Assembly: GCA_009993005.1 (NCBI GenBank)
Contig: JAACUH010000055.1
Span: forward strand, 1 to 64,000
Reading direction: 5' to 3'
Source: Rhodobacterales bacterium
GTDB lineage: Bacteria; Pseudomonadota; Alphaproteobacteria; Rhodobacterales; Rhodobacteraceae
Length of the DNA stretch: 64,000 bases
The notes beneath the pieces are model-generated. The model was not told the origin of the DNA. It worked only from the letters and a program-made list of their open reading frames with translations, and did no database searches. Below, in pieces: positions 1-8,894 of the stretch. Each line of letters begins with the position of its first letter. Position 1 is the first letter of the stretch. The position numbers and the translations under genes were made by a program.

Positions 1-947
1 GGCGCGGGTTTGTAGACCGTGTCCATCCGCCCCTTTTGCCCGAGCGCCAGCTTGCGCGTTTCGTATTGGTCGGCGATGGCGTCCCAGCGGGCGATACGGG
101 TGGGCGTGCTCTGCTCATCCAGCGTCACTGTGGCTGTGGGCAGATAGTCGAACAGCGTCTCGAGCGTGGCATGGAAGAACCCCAGCCAATGCTCGACCCC
201 TGCATGTTTGCGCCCCGCGCTCACCGCTTCGTAAAGCGGATCATCAGTGCCGGCCGCGCCGAACTCGATCCGGTAATTCTGGCGAAAGCGCGTCACCGAC
301 TCCTCGTCGAGGATCACCTCGGACACCGGCGCAAGCTCGACCAGCGTCAGCTTTTCCGTGGTGCGCTGCGTGGCCGGGTCGAACCGGCGCGCACCGTCGA
401 GCGTGTCGCCAAAGAAGTCGAGCCGCACCGGGCCGGACTGGCCGGGCGGAAAGATGTCGATGATGCCGCCGCGCACGGCATAATCGCCGGGTTCGAGCAC
501 CGTGGGGCTCTGGCTGAAGCCCATGCGCACCAGAAAGGCGCGCAGCGCGGCCTCGTCCACCCGGTCGCCCACGCGGGCGGAAAAGGCCGCCGCGCGCAGC
601 AGGCTGCGGGCCGGCACGCGCTGCGTCGCGGCGTTGAGCGTGGTGAGCAGCACGAAGCGGTCGGGCATCTGGTGCACCAGCGCCGCCAGCGTCGCCATCC
701 GCGTCGCCGACACTTCGGCATTGGGCGAGACGCGGTCATAGGGCAGACAGTCCCAGCCGGGAAAGGTGATGACCGGCATCGCGGGGTCGAAAAACGCCAG
801 CGCCGCCTGCATCGCGGCCAGCCGCTTGTCATCGCGCGCGACATGGATGACCGGGCCGGACAGCCGCGCGACTTCGTTCAGGATCAGCCGCGCGTCAAAG
901 CCTTCGGGCGCGCCGCCGACAGTGATATGGTGGGGGGAGGACGACAT
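1..947 (-). CDS. mfd: Transcription-repair coupling factor Mfd (5' part, cut by window edge)
   Basis: Mfd is a DNA translocase that removes RNA polymerase stalled at lesions and recruits UvrA. The frame opens at the ATG read leftward from 947 and stays open to the window edge, about 315 residues. It begins MSSSPHHITVGGAPEGF. The segments VIHVARDDKRLAAM, FPGWDCLPYDRVSPN, YAVRGGIIDIFPPG and VRLDFFGDTLD are typical of the UvrB-like N-terminal module of Mfd. The RNA-polymerase-binding and helicase domains lie outside the window. The identification rests on family motifs seen in the translation; truncation here is only the window limit. Confidence 0.93.
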   Translation of the reverse strand, partial: MSSSPHHITVGGAPEGFDARLILNEVARLSGPVIHVARDDKRLAAMQAALAFFDPAMPVITFPGWDCLPYDRVSPNAEVSATRMATLAALVHQMPDRFVLLTTLNAATQRVPARSLLRAAAFSARVGDRVDEAALRAFLVRMGFSQSPTVLEPGDYAVRGGIIDIFPPGQSGPVRLDFFGDTLDGARRFDPATQRTTEKLTLVELAPVSEVILDEESVTRFRQNYRIEFGAAGTDDPLYEAVSAGRKHAGVEHWLGFFHATLETLFDYLPTATVTLDEQSTPTRIARWDAIADQYETRKLALGQKGRMDTVYKPA

Positions 948-1004
948 TGCGCTCACCTACCTTGCGACGCGCCAAAGTCAACCACAGGCGTCACCCCGCG
1001 GCCC

Positions 1005-1529
1005 TTATTGCCACGGCATGACCGTCAGGTTCTTGTACATCCCATACATGGCCGTGACAAAGATCGAGGTCATCCCGATCACCTGCGTCCAGAACCGGTG
1101 CCGGATCAGCCGGCGGAACAGCGCGTCGCCTGTCGGCGCCTCGGCCTCGATCTGTTGCGCGGTGGACAGGCTCATGAACCCCACCAGCGTCATCGGCACC
1201 GCGATCAGGGCGACGGCCTGCGCAAACTCGACCCTGTACCAGACCGCGAGCGTGAGCAGGATCGTGAGCACAAAAGTCACGAAGCCCAGCAGCCACAGCC
1301 CCGACACCCGCCCGATATACAAAAGCCGGTTGACCGAGATGCGCACGCTATCCTCGAGGTCGGTCAGCGCCTGCCCGCCATGCCGCCGCGCGCGGATGAT
1401 CATGTCATAGGGCACGCCCAGAACATAATGGCTGGCCGAGGACCAGACGACGGCCAGAATGATCCAGAACCACAGGTTCGAGAAGGACCGCATGTCGATG
1501 ACTTCAAAGAGGGTTTTCGTCCAGTCCAA
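1005..1529 (-). CDS. Conserved alphaproteobacterial membrane protein (often annotated 'component of SufBCD complex')
   Basis: A 174-residue protein with about four hydrophobic segments. The first is near residues 18-40, the second and third lie around 88-125, and the last is near 150-168. Between them is a basic, soluble stretch (IIRARRHGGQALTDLEDSVR). Homologues in Rhodobacterales are often labelled 'component of SufBCD complex', but nothing in this sequence supports an Fe-S role: there is no cysteine cluster and no suf gene nearby. It is divergent from hemB. I would call it an integral membrane protein of unknown function. The start is the upstream ATG; a second ATG at residue 13 (MRSFSNLW) is also possible. 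Confidence 0.7.
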   Translation of the reverse strand: MDWTKTLFEVIDMRSFSNLWFWIILAVVWSSASHYVLGVPYDMIIRARRHGGQALTDLEDSVRISVNRLLYIGRVSGLWLLGFVTFVLTILLTLAVWYRVEFAQAVALIAVPMTLVGFMSLSTAQQIEAEAPTGDALFRRLIRHRFWTQVIGMTSIFVTAMYGMYKNLTVMPWQ

Positions 1530-1650
1530 AGCGCAATTCGCCTGATGGTTGCTTTTCGGGCGAACCTAGCGCCGCGCGTGGGCAATGCCCAGACTTGTGG
1601 GGCGGGAAAATCCATGCCACCCAAGCGGTGTGACAAGAAAGGCCCTGTCG

Positions 1651-2649
1651 ATGAAACCCACCGTCGCCCCCTTCCCCGCCGCCCGCTTCCGCCGCCTGCG
1701 GGGCACCCCTGCGCTGCGCGCGCTGGTGCGCCAGACGCATCTGGATGCGTCCGATTTCATCTGGCCGGTGTTCGTCATGGCGGGACATGACGACGAGACG
1801 CCCATCGCCTCCATGCCGGGCGTCACGCGCAAGACGGTGGACCGCATCGCGCAGGCCGCGCGCGAGGCGCATGCGCTGGGCATCCCGGCGATGTGCATCT
1901 TTCCCTATACCGCGATGGCGTTTCGCACCGAGGATTGCGCCGAGGCCTGGAACCCCGACAACATCGCCAATCGCGCCATCCGCGCGATCAAGGATGCGGT
2001 GCCCGAGATGGCGGTGATGACCGACATCGCGCTCGACCCTTACAACATCAACGGCCATGACGGTTTTGTCGAAGACGGCGAGATCGTCAATGACCGCACG
2101 GTCGCGGCGCTTGTCCGCATGGCGCTGGCGCAGGCCGCGGCGGGGGCCGACATCCTGGGCCCGTCGGACATGATGGACGGGCGCATCGGGGCGATGCGCG
2201 CCGCACTGGAACAGGAAGGCCACCAGAAGGTCGCGATCCTGTCCTATGCCGCGAAATACGCGAGCGCCTTTTACGGCCCCTTCCGCGATGCGGTGGGCGC
2301 CTCTGCCGCACTTCGGGGTGACAAGAACACCTATCAGATGGACCCCGCCAACAGCGACGAGGCGCTGCGCCTGATCGAGCGTGACCTGATGGAGGGCGCG
2401 GATATGGTGATGGTCAAGCCGGGCATGCCCTATCTCGACATCTGCCGCAGGGTGAAGGACAGCTTTGGCGTGCCGACCTTCGCCTATCAGGTGTCGGGCG
2501 AATACGCGATGATGCAGGCCGCCATCGCCAATGGCTGGCTCGACGGGCCCAAGGTCATGATGGAAAGCCTGATGTGCTTCAAACGCGCCGGCTGTGACGG
2601 GATCCTGACCTATTTCGCGCCCGAGGCCGCCCGTCTGCTCAACGGCTGA
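1651..2649 (+). CDS. hemB: Delta-aminolevulinic acid dehydratase (porphobilinogen synthase)
   Basis: Joins two 5-aminolevulinate molecules into porphobilinogen, the first common tetrapyrrole precursor. The product is 332 residues, normal for the family. The two Schiff-base lysines are K202 (AAKYASAFYGPF) and K256 (MVMVKPGMPYLD). The metal site reads TDIALDPYNINGHDG, with aspartates D125, D129 and D137 where zinc enzymes have cysteines. That is the cysteine-free, magnesium-type arrangement. The open frame extends upstream to 1585, but the ATG at 1651 follows an AGAAAGG ribosome site and matches the family N-terminus, so I start there. Confidence 0.96.
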   Translation: MKPTVAPFPAARFRRLRGTPALRALVRQTHLDASDFIWPVFVMAGHDDETPIASMPGVTRKTVDRIAQAAREAHALGIPAMCIFPYTAMAFRTEDCAEAWNPDNIANRAIRAIKDAVPEMAVMTDIALDPYNINGHDGFVEDGEIVNDRTVAALVRMALAQAAAGADILGPSDMMDGRIGAMRAALEQEGHQKVAILSYAAKYASAFYGPFRDAVGASAALRGDKNTYQMDPANSDEALRLIERDLMEGADMVMVKPGMPYLDICRRVKDSFGVPTFAYQVSGEYAMMQAAIANGWLDGPKVMMESLMCFKRAGCDGILTYFAPEAARLLNG

Positions 2650-2760
2650 ATGCCGCTCGCAGGAGATGAGGCGGGTGACAGGACGCCCTTTCGCGCATAT
2701 AGTGTGCAAAAGGTTGCCGGACACAAGGCAGCCATCCACGGGCAGCAGATAGGCAAGACC

Positions 2761-3321
2761 ATGACCCTTACCCTTTCACGACGCAATTTCGCGCTGGGCG
2801 CCTGCGCAACCACGACGCTGGCCGCCTGCGGCAACGGGATCGGCAGCGGCGGCGCGGCGCAGATCGACGGGCGGGTGCAGAGCACGCTCAACTTCATGTA
2901 TTCAAACTATCCCGGCACCCGCGACGTGGCCGGCCGCGCGGCGGGCATGTTGGTGATGCCGCTGGTGACCGAGGTCGGCCTCGGTTTTGGCGGCTCCTTC
3001 GGGCGCGGCGCGCTGATGGTGGGGCAGAGCACGGTGGACTATTACTCTGCCGCCGCCGCCAGTGCCGGGCTACAGATCGGCGCGCAGCAGTTCAGCCATG
3101 TGCTGTTCTTCATGACGCAGGAGGCGCTGCTCGAGTTTCGTCAGTCGCCGGGCTGGGCGGCGGGCGCAAACATGTTCTACGCCATCAACGACCAGGGCGA
3201 GATGCTGCGGGCCGAGACGACGACATCGCTCGCCCCGGTGATCGCGGTCGTCTTTGCCCAGGTCGGGCTGCGCGTCGGCGCGACACTCGAAGGCACCAAA
3301 TACACCCGCATCATTCCCTGA
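2761..3321 (+). CDS. Ysc84/DUF500-family lipoprotein
   Basis: A 186-residue exported protein. Residues 6-11 (SRRNFA) resemble a twin-arginine signal, and LAAC at 20-23 is a lipobox, so it is probably an acylated periplasmic or outer-membrane-facing lipoprotein. The rest shows glycine-rich Ysc84-like text (VGLGFGGSFGRGALMV, SVGLQIGAQ-like SAGLQIGAQQ, and a C-terminal GLRVGATLEGTKYTRI). Ysc84 domains bind lipid or actin in eukaryotes, and the bacterial role is not settled. The open frame runs further upstream, but the ATG at 2761 gives a clean signal peptide. It stands alone between hemB and the GcvT-fusion dehydrogenase. Confidence 0.82.
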   Translation: MTLTLSRRNFALGACATTTLAACGNGIGSGGAAQIDGRVQSTLNFMYSNYPGTRDVAGRAAGMLVMPLVTEVGLGFGGSFGRGALMVGQSTVDYYSAAAASAGLQIGAQQFSHVLFFMTQEALLEFRQSPGWAAGANMFYAINDQGEMLRAETTTSLAPVIAVVFAQVGLRVGATLEGTKYTRIIP

Positions 3322-3425
3322 CACGGCCGCCCGTAAACGACGCAGCGCGTCGCCTTTGGCAAACCCTTTGACGGGCGGCAATGGTCATCTGAGGCCAACA
3401 GCCAGACCGCCAGAGGACCGCACCC

Positions 3426-5837
3426 ATGAAAACCACCACCCGCGTTGCCGTGATCGGGGGCGGCGTTGTCGGCTGCTCCGTGCTCTACCACCTGACCAAA
3501 CTCGGCTGGTCCGACGTCATGCTGATCGAGCGGCGCGAGCTGACCTCAGGCTCTACCTGGCACGCGGCGGGCGGGTTCCACACGCTCAATGGCGACACCA
3601 ACATGGCGGCGCTCCAAGGCTACACGATCCGCCTCTACCGTGAACTCGAAGCGATCACCGGCATGTCCTGCGGGCTGCACCATGTGGGCGGCATCACATT
3701 GGCCGACACGCAAGAGCGGTTCGACATGCTGCGCGCCGAACGGGCGAAACACCGCTACATGGGGCTCGACACCGAAATCCTGACACCGGCCGAGGTGACG
3801 CGGATGACCGATGGCATGGTCAATGTGGCAGGCATCATCGGCGCGCTCTATGACCCGCTCGACGGGCACCTCGACCCCTCTGGCACCACCCATGCCTATG
3901 CCAGGGCCGCGCGGATGGGCGGGGCCGAGATCGTCATCCAGAACCGCGTGATCGAGACCAATCCGCGCCCCGACGGCACCTGGGACGTGGTGACCGAACA
4001 GGGCACGATCCATGCCGAACACGTAGTCAATGCCGGCGGCCTCTGGGCGCGGGAAATCGGTGCGATGGCAGGGGTTTACGTGCCGGTCCTGCCGATGGCG
4101 CACCAGTATCTCGTCACCGACGACATCCCCGAGATCTACAACCGCGGCAGCGAATTCCCGCATGTGATGGACCCCGGCGGCGAAAGCTATCTGCGCCAGG
4201 AGGGACGCGGGCTCTGCATCGGGTTCTATGAGAAGAAATGCGAGCCCTGGTCTGTCGATGGCACGCCCTGGGGCTTTGGCCACGAGTTGCTGAACGAGGC
4301 TTTCGACAAGATCGAGGATTCGGTCGAATTCGCCTATCGCCGCTTTCCGCTGCTCGAACGCGCGGGGGTGAAACGGGTGATCCACGGCCCCTTTACCTTT
4401 GCGCCCGATGGCAATCCGCTGGTCGGGCCGGTGCCGGGGCTGCGCAACTACTGGTCGGCCTGCGGGGTGATGGCGGGCTTTTCGCAGGGCGGGGGCGTCG
4501 GGCTGACGCTCGCGCAATGGATGACCTGTGGCGAGGCAGAGCGCGACGTGACCGGGCTCGACGTGGGTCGTTTTGGCCGCTGGATCACGCCGGGCTATAC
4601 CGTGCCCAAGGTGATCGAGAATTATCAGACGCGGTTTTCCGTGGCCTATCCGAACGAGGAAAAACCCGCCGCGCGGCCGCATCGCACGACACCGATGTAT
4701 GACATCTTTACCGGCCTTGGCGCGGTCTGGGGGCAGCAATTCGGGCTCGAGGTGGTCAACTATTTCGCACAGGGCGATGAGCCGACCTACGAGGTGCCGT
4801 CCTTCCGCCGGTCAAACGCCTTTGGTGCGACCGCGCGCGAGGTGAAGTCTGTGCGCCAAGGCGTTGGCATCAATGAGATTCAGAACTTTGGCAAGTTCCG
4901 CGTGTCGGGGCCGGGCGCCCGCGCCTGGCTCGACCGGATCATGGCCGGGCGCATCCCCGCGCCGGGGCGGCTGTCGCTGACGCCGATGCTCTCGCCCAAG
5001 GGGCGGCTCTGGGGCGATTTCACGGTGTCCTGCCTGGCGGAGGATGCGTTCCAGCTCACCGCCTCCTACGGCGCGCAGGAGATCCATCACCGCTGGTTCC
5101 TGCAACATGAAGAACGCGGTGTAACTGTAGAGAATATAAGCGACAAACGCACAGGTTTCCAGATTGCCGGACCGCGCGCGCGTGACCTGCTGTCCGCCTG
5201 CACCCGCGCCGATACGGGCGGCATCGCCTTTCTCGACCTGCGGCGGATGACGGTCGGTCAGGCGGACTGCATCGTGCAGCGGGTGAGCTATACCGGCGAT
5301 CTTGGCTATGAGATCTATTGCGACCCGATGGACCAGCGCGCGCTCTGGCAGGTGCTCTGGGCCGCGGGGCAGCCGATGGGGATCACGCCTTTCGGGATGC
5401 GGGCGATGATGTCGCTGCGGCTCGACCGGTTCTTTGGCTCCTGGCTGCGCGAGTTTTCGCCTGACTACACCGCCGCCGAGACCGGGATCGACCGTTTCAT
5501 CGCCTGGAAGAAGCCCGTCGATTTCATCGGCCGTGCCGCGGCCGAGGCAGAGCGCGCGGTGCCGCCCAAACGCGTCAATGTCGTGTTCGAGGTGGACGCA
5601 AACGGTGCAGATGTCGTGGCTTACGAGCCGATCTTCATCCAGGGAGAGGTCGTGGGCTTTTGCACCTCGGGGGGCTATTCGCACCATGCGGGCAAATCCA
5701 TCGCCTATGGTCTGATCCCGCGCGAGATGCTGCATGACGGGCTCGAAGCCGAGATCGAGATCCTGGGCGAGATGCGCCCGGCGCGCCGGATCACCACGCC
5801 GCTCTTTGACGCAGACGGCAGCCGGATGCGCGGGTGA
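3426..5837 (+). CDS. FAD-dependent dehydrogenase fused to GcvT domain (sarcosine/dimethylglycine dehydrogenase family)
   Basis: An 803-residue two-module enzyme. Residues about 1-380 form a DAO-type FAD domain: the dinucleotide motif VIGGGVVGCSVLYHL starts near residue 10, and SGSTWHAAGGFHT near residue 40 carries the histidine that binds FAD covalently in dimethylglycine dehydrogenase. Residues about 430-800 form a GcvT-like folate domain (RVSGPGARAWLDRIMAG, GDLGYEIYC, GYSHHAGKSIAYG). Known members oxidise N-methyl groups of glycine derivatives and pass the one-carbon unit to tetrahydrofolate. The exact substrate cannot be read from sequence. The GAGGACC site upstream fits the ATG at 3426. 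The stop overlaps the next start (GTGA). Confidence 0.9.
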   Translation: MKTTTRVAVIGGGVVGCSVLYHLTKLGWSDVMLIERRELTSGSTWHAAGGFHTLNGDTNMAALQGYTIRLYRELEAITGMSCGLHHVGGITLADTQERFDMLRAERAKHRYMGLDTEILTPAEVTRMTDGMVNVAGIIGALYDPLDGHLDPSGTTHAYARAARMGGAEIVIQNRVIETNPRPDGTWDVVTEQGTIHAEHVVNAGGLWAREIGAMAGVYVPVLPMAHQYLVTDDIPEIYNRGSEFPHVMDPGGESYLRQEGRGLCIGFYEKKCEPWSVDGTPWGFGHELLNEAFDKIEDSVEFAYRRFPLLERAGVKRVIHGPFTFAPDGNPLVGPVPGLRNYWSACGVMAGFSQGGGVGLTLAQWMTCGEAERDVTGLDVGRFGRWITPGYTVPKVIENYQTRFSVAYPNEEKPAARPHRTTPMYDIFTGLGAVWGQQFGLEVVNYFAQGDEPTYEVPSFRRSNAFGATAREVKSVRQGVGINEIQNFGKFRVSGPGARAWLDRIMAGRIPAPGRLSLTPMLSPKGRLWGDFTVSCLAEDAFQLTASYGAQEIHHRWFLQHEERGVTVENISDKRTGFQIAGPRARDLLSACTRADTGGIAFLDLRRMTVGQADCIVQRVSYTGDLGYEIYCDPMDQRALWQVLWAAGQPMGITPFGMRAMMSLRLDRFFGSWLREFSPDYTAAETGIDRFIAWKKPVDFIGRAAAEAERAVPPKRVNVVFEVDANGADVVAYEPIFIQGEVVGFCTSGGYSHHAGKSIAYGLIPREMLHDGLEAEIEILGEMRPARRITTPLFDADGSRMRG

Positions 5838-6421
5838 CGCCCATCCTGATCCTCGCCGCCGGCCTGTCCCGCCGCATGCGGGGTGCAGACAAGCTGCTTG
5901 AGCAGGTCGAAGGCGTTCCGCTTGTCCGCCGGCAGGTCGCGTCGGCCATTGCGGCCGGGCTCGCCCCCTGGGTCGCGCTGCCCGGCCCCGACCACCCCCG
6001 CGCCCGCGCTCTGGCGGGCCTCGCCCATCACCCGCTGGTGTTGCCGGGATCGGCCGAAGGGATGGGGGGCACCCTGCGCGAGGGGGTCGCGGCCCTGCCC
6101 GGTTCTGCGCGGTTTCTCATCATGGCGGCCGATCTGCCGGGGCTGGTGGCGGATGACCTCGCCACCGTTGCCGCAACGCCCCCCGGCGATGCACTCATCG
6201 TGATCGCAACCTCCGAAGGGGGCGCGCTCGGCCATCCGGTGATGTTCGACGCGCGGTTGCGCCCCGACTTTGCAACGCTCAGCGGCGACGAAGGCGCGCG
6301 GCGGATCGTGCGGGCGCATCGGGCGCGGATGCTCACGGTGCCCCTGCCCGGCGATCACGCGACCCGCGACCTCGACACGCCCGAGGATTGGGCGGACTGG
6401 CGGCGGGAAACAGGCCTCTGA
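5834..6421 (+). CDS. MobA-like NTP transferase (MocA/CoxI-type molybdenum cofactor nucleotidyltransferase family)
   Basis: A 195-residue protein of the MobA-like fold. The N-terminal nucleotide loop is LILAAGLSRRMRGADKLL. IMAADLPGL near residue 97 supplies the metal-binding aspartate, and GHPVMFD follows near residue 137. Relatives attach CMP or GMP to molybdopterin. The size and the GHPV motif fit the MocA-type branch, but substrate choice is inference. It starts with GTG at 5834, overlapping the preceding dehydrogenase stop by 4 nt, so the two are likely co-translated. There is no molybdoenzyme gene next to it in this window. Confidence 0.8.
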   Translation: MTPILILAAGLSRRMRGADKLLEQVEGVPLVRRQVASAIAAGLAPWVALPGPDHPRARALAGLAHHPLVLPGSAEGMGGTLREGVAALPGSARFLIMAADLPGLVADDLATVAATPPGDALIVIATSEGGALGHPVMFDARLRPDFATLSGDEGARRIVRAHRARMLTVPLPGDHATRDLDTPEDWADWRRETGL

Positions 6422-6430
6422 CAGCAGAAG

Positions 6431-6484
6431 GCGGGGCACGCTTTCGCGGCCCCGCCCCTGTCGCCCCGGATCTGCCGATCCGGG
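6431..6484. terminator. Two stem-loops between convergent genes
   Basis: Two GC-rich hairpins fill the gap between the MobA-like gene and the RTX gene. The first pairs GCGGGG with CCCCGC (about 6431-6455). The second is a perfect 8-bp stem CCCGGATC/GATCCGGG with a 4-nt loop at 6465-6484. Neither has a good T-run, so a bidirectional terminator is inference. Confidence 0.4.
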
Positions 6485-6500
6485 ACTTGCTGCATACCGT

Positions 6501-8894
6501 TTACTTCACCAAAAGCCGGGCTTCGTGCTTTTTCAGCGACTTGCGGGCCGATTGGTAGCCTTCGAGCCCTTCCGCCGACTTCAGTTCGGGGAACAGTTCG
6601 AGGATTTCGGTGCGCTGCGCATTGCCGATCCCCTTGAGGCTGTAATCGCCGGGCTGGAAGCTTTCGGTCCAGGCGCCGTTCGACAGTACGACCTCGTGAC
6701 GGTCGAACATGAAGTGGATGTAGGAGGTGCCCAGCACATCCAGTTCCATGATCCCGGCGCTGCCCACCAGATGCTTGGCCGCAGCCAGCACTTCGCTCTC
6801 GTCGAAGTAAAGCTGCGTGCGGTCGTTTGCGACCAGAACGCGGTGGTTCGGCGACACCAGCATATCCCGCTCCGGCAGACCATTGCCGAGCGCGCCGGCC
6901 TTGATCAGCACCGGGCGCAGGTGCGGGCTGCCAACCAGCATCTTGCCGGACACATCCTTGCGGCCGACCCAGCGGATCTCCTGGATACCATTGTCGCGGG
7001 TGATGATCCGGTCGCCTTCGCGCAGTTCCTCGACCAGACGTTCACCCTTGGGCGTGGCAATCGCGGTGCCGGGGGTAAAGCAGGGGATGACATTCTCGAT
7101 CTCGGCAAAGGTCATGGTGGACCCGTCGAGGAAGGTCACGATCCCGGATTCGCGGTCGGGCGAGGTGTAGGTGATGAAATCCACCCCCGACCCGGTCAGG
7201 TCGAGCACGTCGATGTCGCTGTCATCGGGGTCTTCACCACCGATCACCACGTCGCCGCCATTGCCGCCAAGGAAGGTGTCCGACCCGACCCCGCCAAAGA
7301 GCGTGTCATTGCCCTGCCCGCCGGTGATGGTGTCGTTCCCTTCGCCGCCATAGACGACATCATCGTCGATCCCGGCATCGATGGTATCGTCGCCGGCCCC
7401 ACCAAAGATGGTGTCGTCGTCGTCAAGGCCATAGATCGTGTCGTTGCCCGCGCCGCCATAGATCAGGTCGCGGCCGTTGTCCGGCACAAGATCACCCTCA
7501 TCATCGGGGATGTTCAGGCCGTCGGGGAAGGACGGGCCGAGGCCGCCATAGATCACGTCGTCGCCATCGCCACCGTGGATGGTGTCGTTGCCTTCGCCGC
7601 CGATCACAGTGTCATTGCCGGCGCCCGCATAGACCAGGTCATCGTCAATGCCCGCGTCGATGGTGTCATCGCCACTCCCGCCAAAGATCGTGTCGCGGTC
7701 GTCGCCGGTCATGATCGTGTCGTTGCCTGCCCCGCCAAAGACCGTGTCACGGTCGTTGAACATGTCGGGGTCCATCGGCAGCGGCGGATAGGGGTTGTCG
7801 AACAGCGGGTTGTTGCCGCGCGTGTCGATCACGTCGTCACCCGCACCGCCATAGACCCGGTCGCTGCCGTCGCCGCCGTAAATCGTGTCATTGCCCGCGC
7901 CGGCCCGGATCAGGTCGTCGCCCGCGCCGCCGTAGAACACGCCGTCGCCGCCGCCGTCGCGCAATTCGTCATTGCCGTCGCCGCCATAGAGCGTGTCATT
8001 GCCGACATTGCCGATCAGGTAATCGTCACCCTCGTCGCCATGCAGCGTGTCGTCGCCTGCGCCGCCATAGACGACGTCATCGCCGACCCCGGCAAACACG
8101 GTGTCGTTGCCGCCAAAGGCATAGACGAGGTCGTCGTTCGGGCCCGCGCCCGGCAGCAGCGCATCATCGTTGTCGATGCGGTCACCCTCGGGGTCGCCGG
8201 TGTAGGTGATGTCGATCAGATCATCGCCGGCGGTCCCTTCGACGGTCCCATCCGGACCGGCTACGGGCGGCGGCGGATCGTCGCGGCGGATGGTCTCGAT
8301 CTCGGCAAAGGTGATGATCTCGCCGGTCGGGTTGCCGTCAGCGTCGAGGAACACCACGGTGCCGTTCTGCCCGTTGCCATTGCTGTCGGGCGTCAGGTTC
8401 TCGAGCCGGAACGGCCCCATGCCGCGCAGGTCGAGCGTGTCATTGTCGTCCCCCCCGGCGCCGCCATCGACATAGTCGCCGGCTGTCGCGATGAACGTGT
8501 CGCGACCGTCATCGCCCGAAAGCCAGTTGATGCCCTCGCCGCCGACGATCAGGTCATCGCCCTCGCCGCCCTTGAGCGTGTCGTCGCCCGCGCCGCCAAA
8601 GAGATCGTCGTTGCCCGCGCCGCCAAAGACGATGTCCTGCCCGTCGTCGCCGTGCAGTTCGTCGTCGCCGTCCTCGCCGTAGATCCGGTCGTCGTCGGCC
8701 CCGCCAAAGACGACATCGTTACCCAGACCGGCCAGAATCGTGTCATTGCCTTCGAGACCGACGATCAGGTCGTCATCGGGCGCCGCACCGGGCAGCACGG
8801 CATCGCCTGCGTCCACCCGGTCACCCTGGACGTCACCCACATAGGTCACATCAATCAGGTCATCGCCCGACGTCCCTTGCACCGTTCCAGTCAT
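6501..8894 (-). CDS. RTX calcium-binding repeat protein with C-terminal Hint domain
   Basis: A 797-residue acidic protein. Residues about 20-590 hold more than 25 GGxGxDxxx nonapeptides in four blocks (for example GGAGDDTLKGGEGDDLIVGG). These bind calcium and fold into beta-rolls after secretion, usually by a type I system; no such transporter is nearby. Residue 605 begins a Hint module (CFTPGTAIATPKGERLV, later SPNHRVLV), and the C-terminus ends LKKHEARLLVK. Hint domains of this kind are common in Rhodobacterales RTX proteins and may self-cleave. The start MTGTVQG at 8894 has a GGGAG site just upstream; the open frame extends further but upstream text is low-quality. The 45-residue N-terminal block is repeated near residue 215. 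Confidence 0.88.
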   Translation of the reverse strand: MTGTVQGTSGDDLIDVTYVGDVQGDRVDAGDAVLPGAAPDDDLIVGLEGNDTILAGLGNDVVFGGADDDRIYGEDGDDELHGDDGQDIVFGGAGNDDLFGGAGDDTLKGGEGDDLIVGGEGINWLSGDDGRDTFIATAGDYVDGGAGGDDNDTLDLRGMGPFRLENLTPDSNGNGQNGTVVFLDADGNPTGEIITFAEIETIRRDDPPPPVAGPDGTVEGTAGDDLIDITYTGDPEGDRIDNDDALLPGAGPNDDLVYAFGGNDTVFAGVGDDVVYGGAGDDTLHGDEGDDYLIGNVGNDTLYGGDGNDELRDGGGDGVFYGGAGDDLIRAGAGNDTIYGGDGSDRVYGGAGDDVIDTRGNNPLFDNPYPPLPMDPDMFNDRDTVFGGAGNDTIMTGDDRDTIFGGSGDDTIDAGIDDDLVYAGAGNDTVIGGEGNDTIHGGDGDDVIYGGLGPSFPDGLNIPDDEGDLVPDNGRDLIYGGAGNDTIYGLDDDDTIFGGAGDDTIDAGIDDDVVYGGEGNDTITGGQGNDTLFGGVGSDTFLGGNGGDVVIGGEDPDDSDIDVLDLTGSGVDFITYTSPDRESGIVTFLDGSTMTFAEIENVIPCFTPGTAIATPKGERLVEELREGDRIITRDNGIQEIRWVGRKDVSGKMLVGSPHLRPVLIKAGALGNGLPERDMLVSPNHRVLVANDRTQLYFDESEVLAAAKHLVGSAGIMELDVLGTSYIHFMFDRHEVVLSNGAWTESFQPGDYSLKGIGNAQRTEILELFPELKSAEGLEGYQSARKSLKKHEARLLVK

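Noticed and set aside
7080-7082. Hint domain read as an intein
   Set aside because: There is no C-terminal extein and no His-Asn/Cys splice end. The module is at the protein's C-terminus, so it is a Hint-type processing domain.
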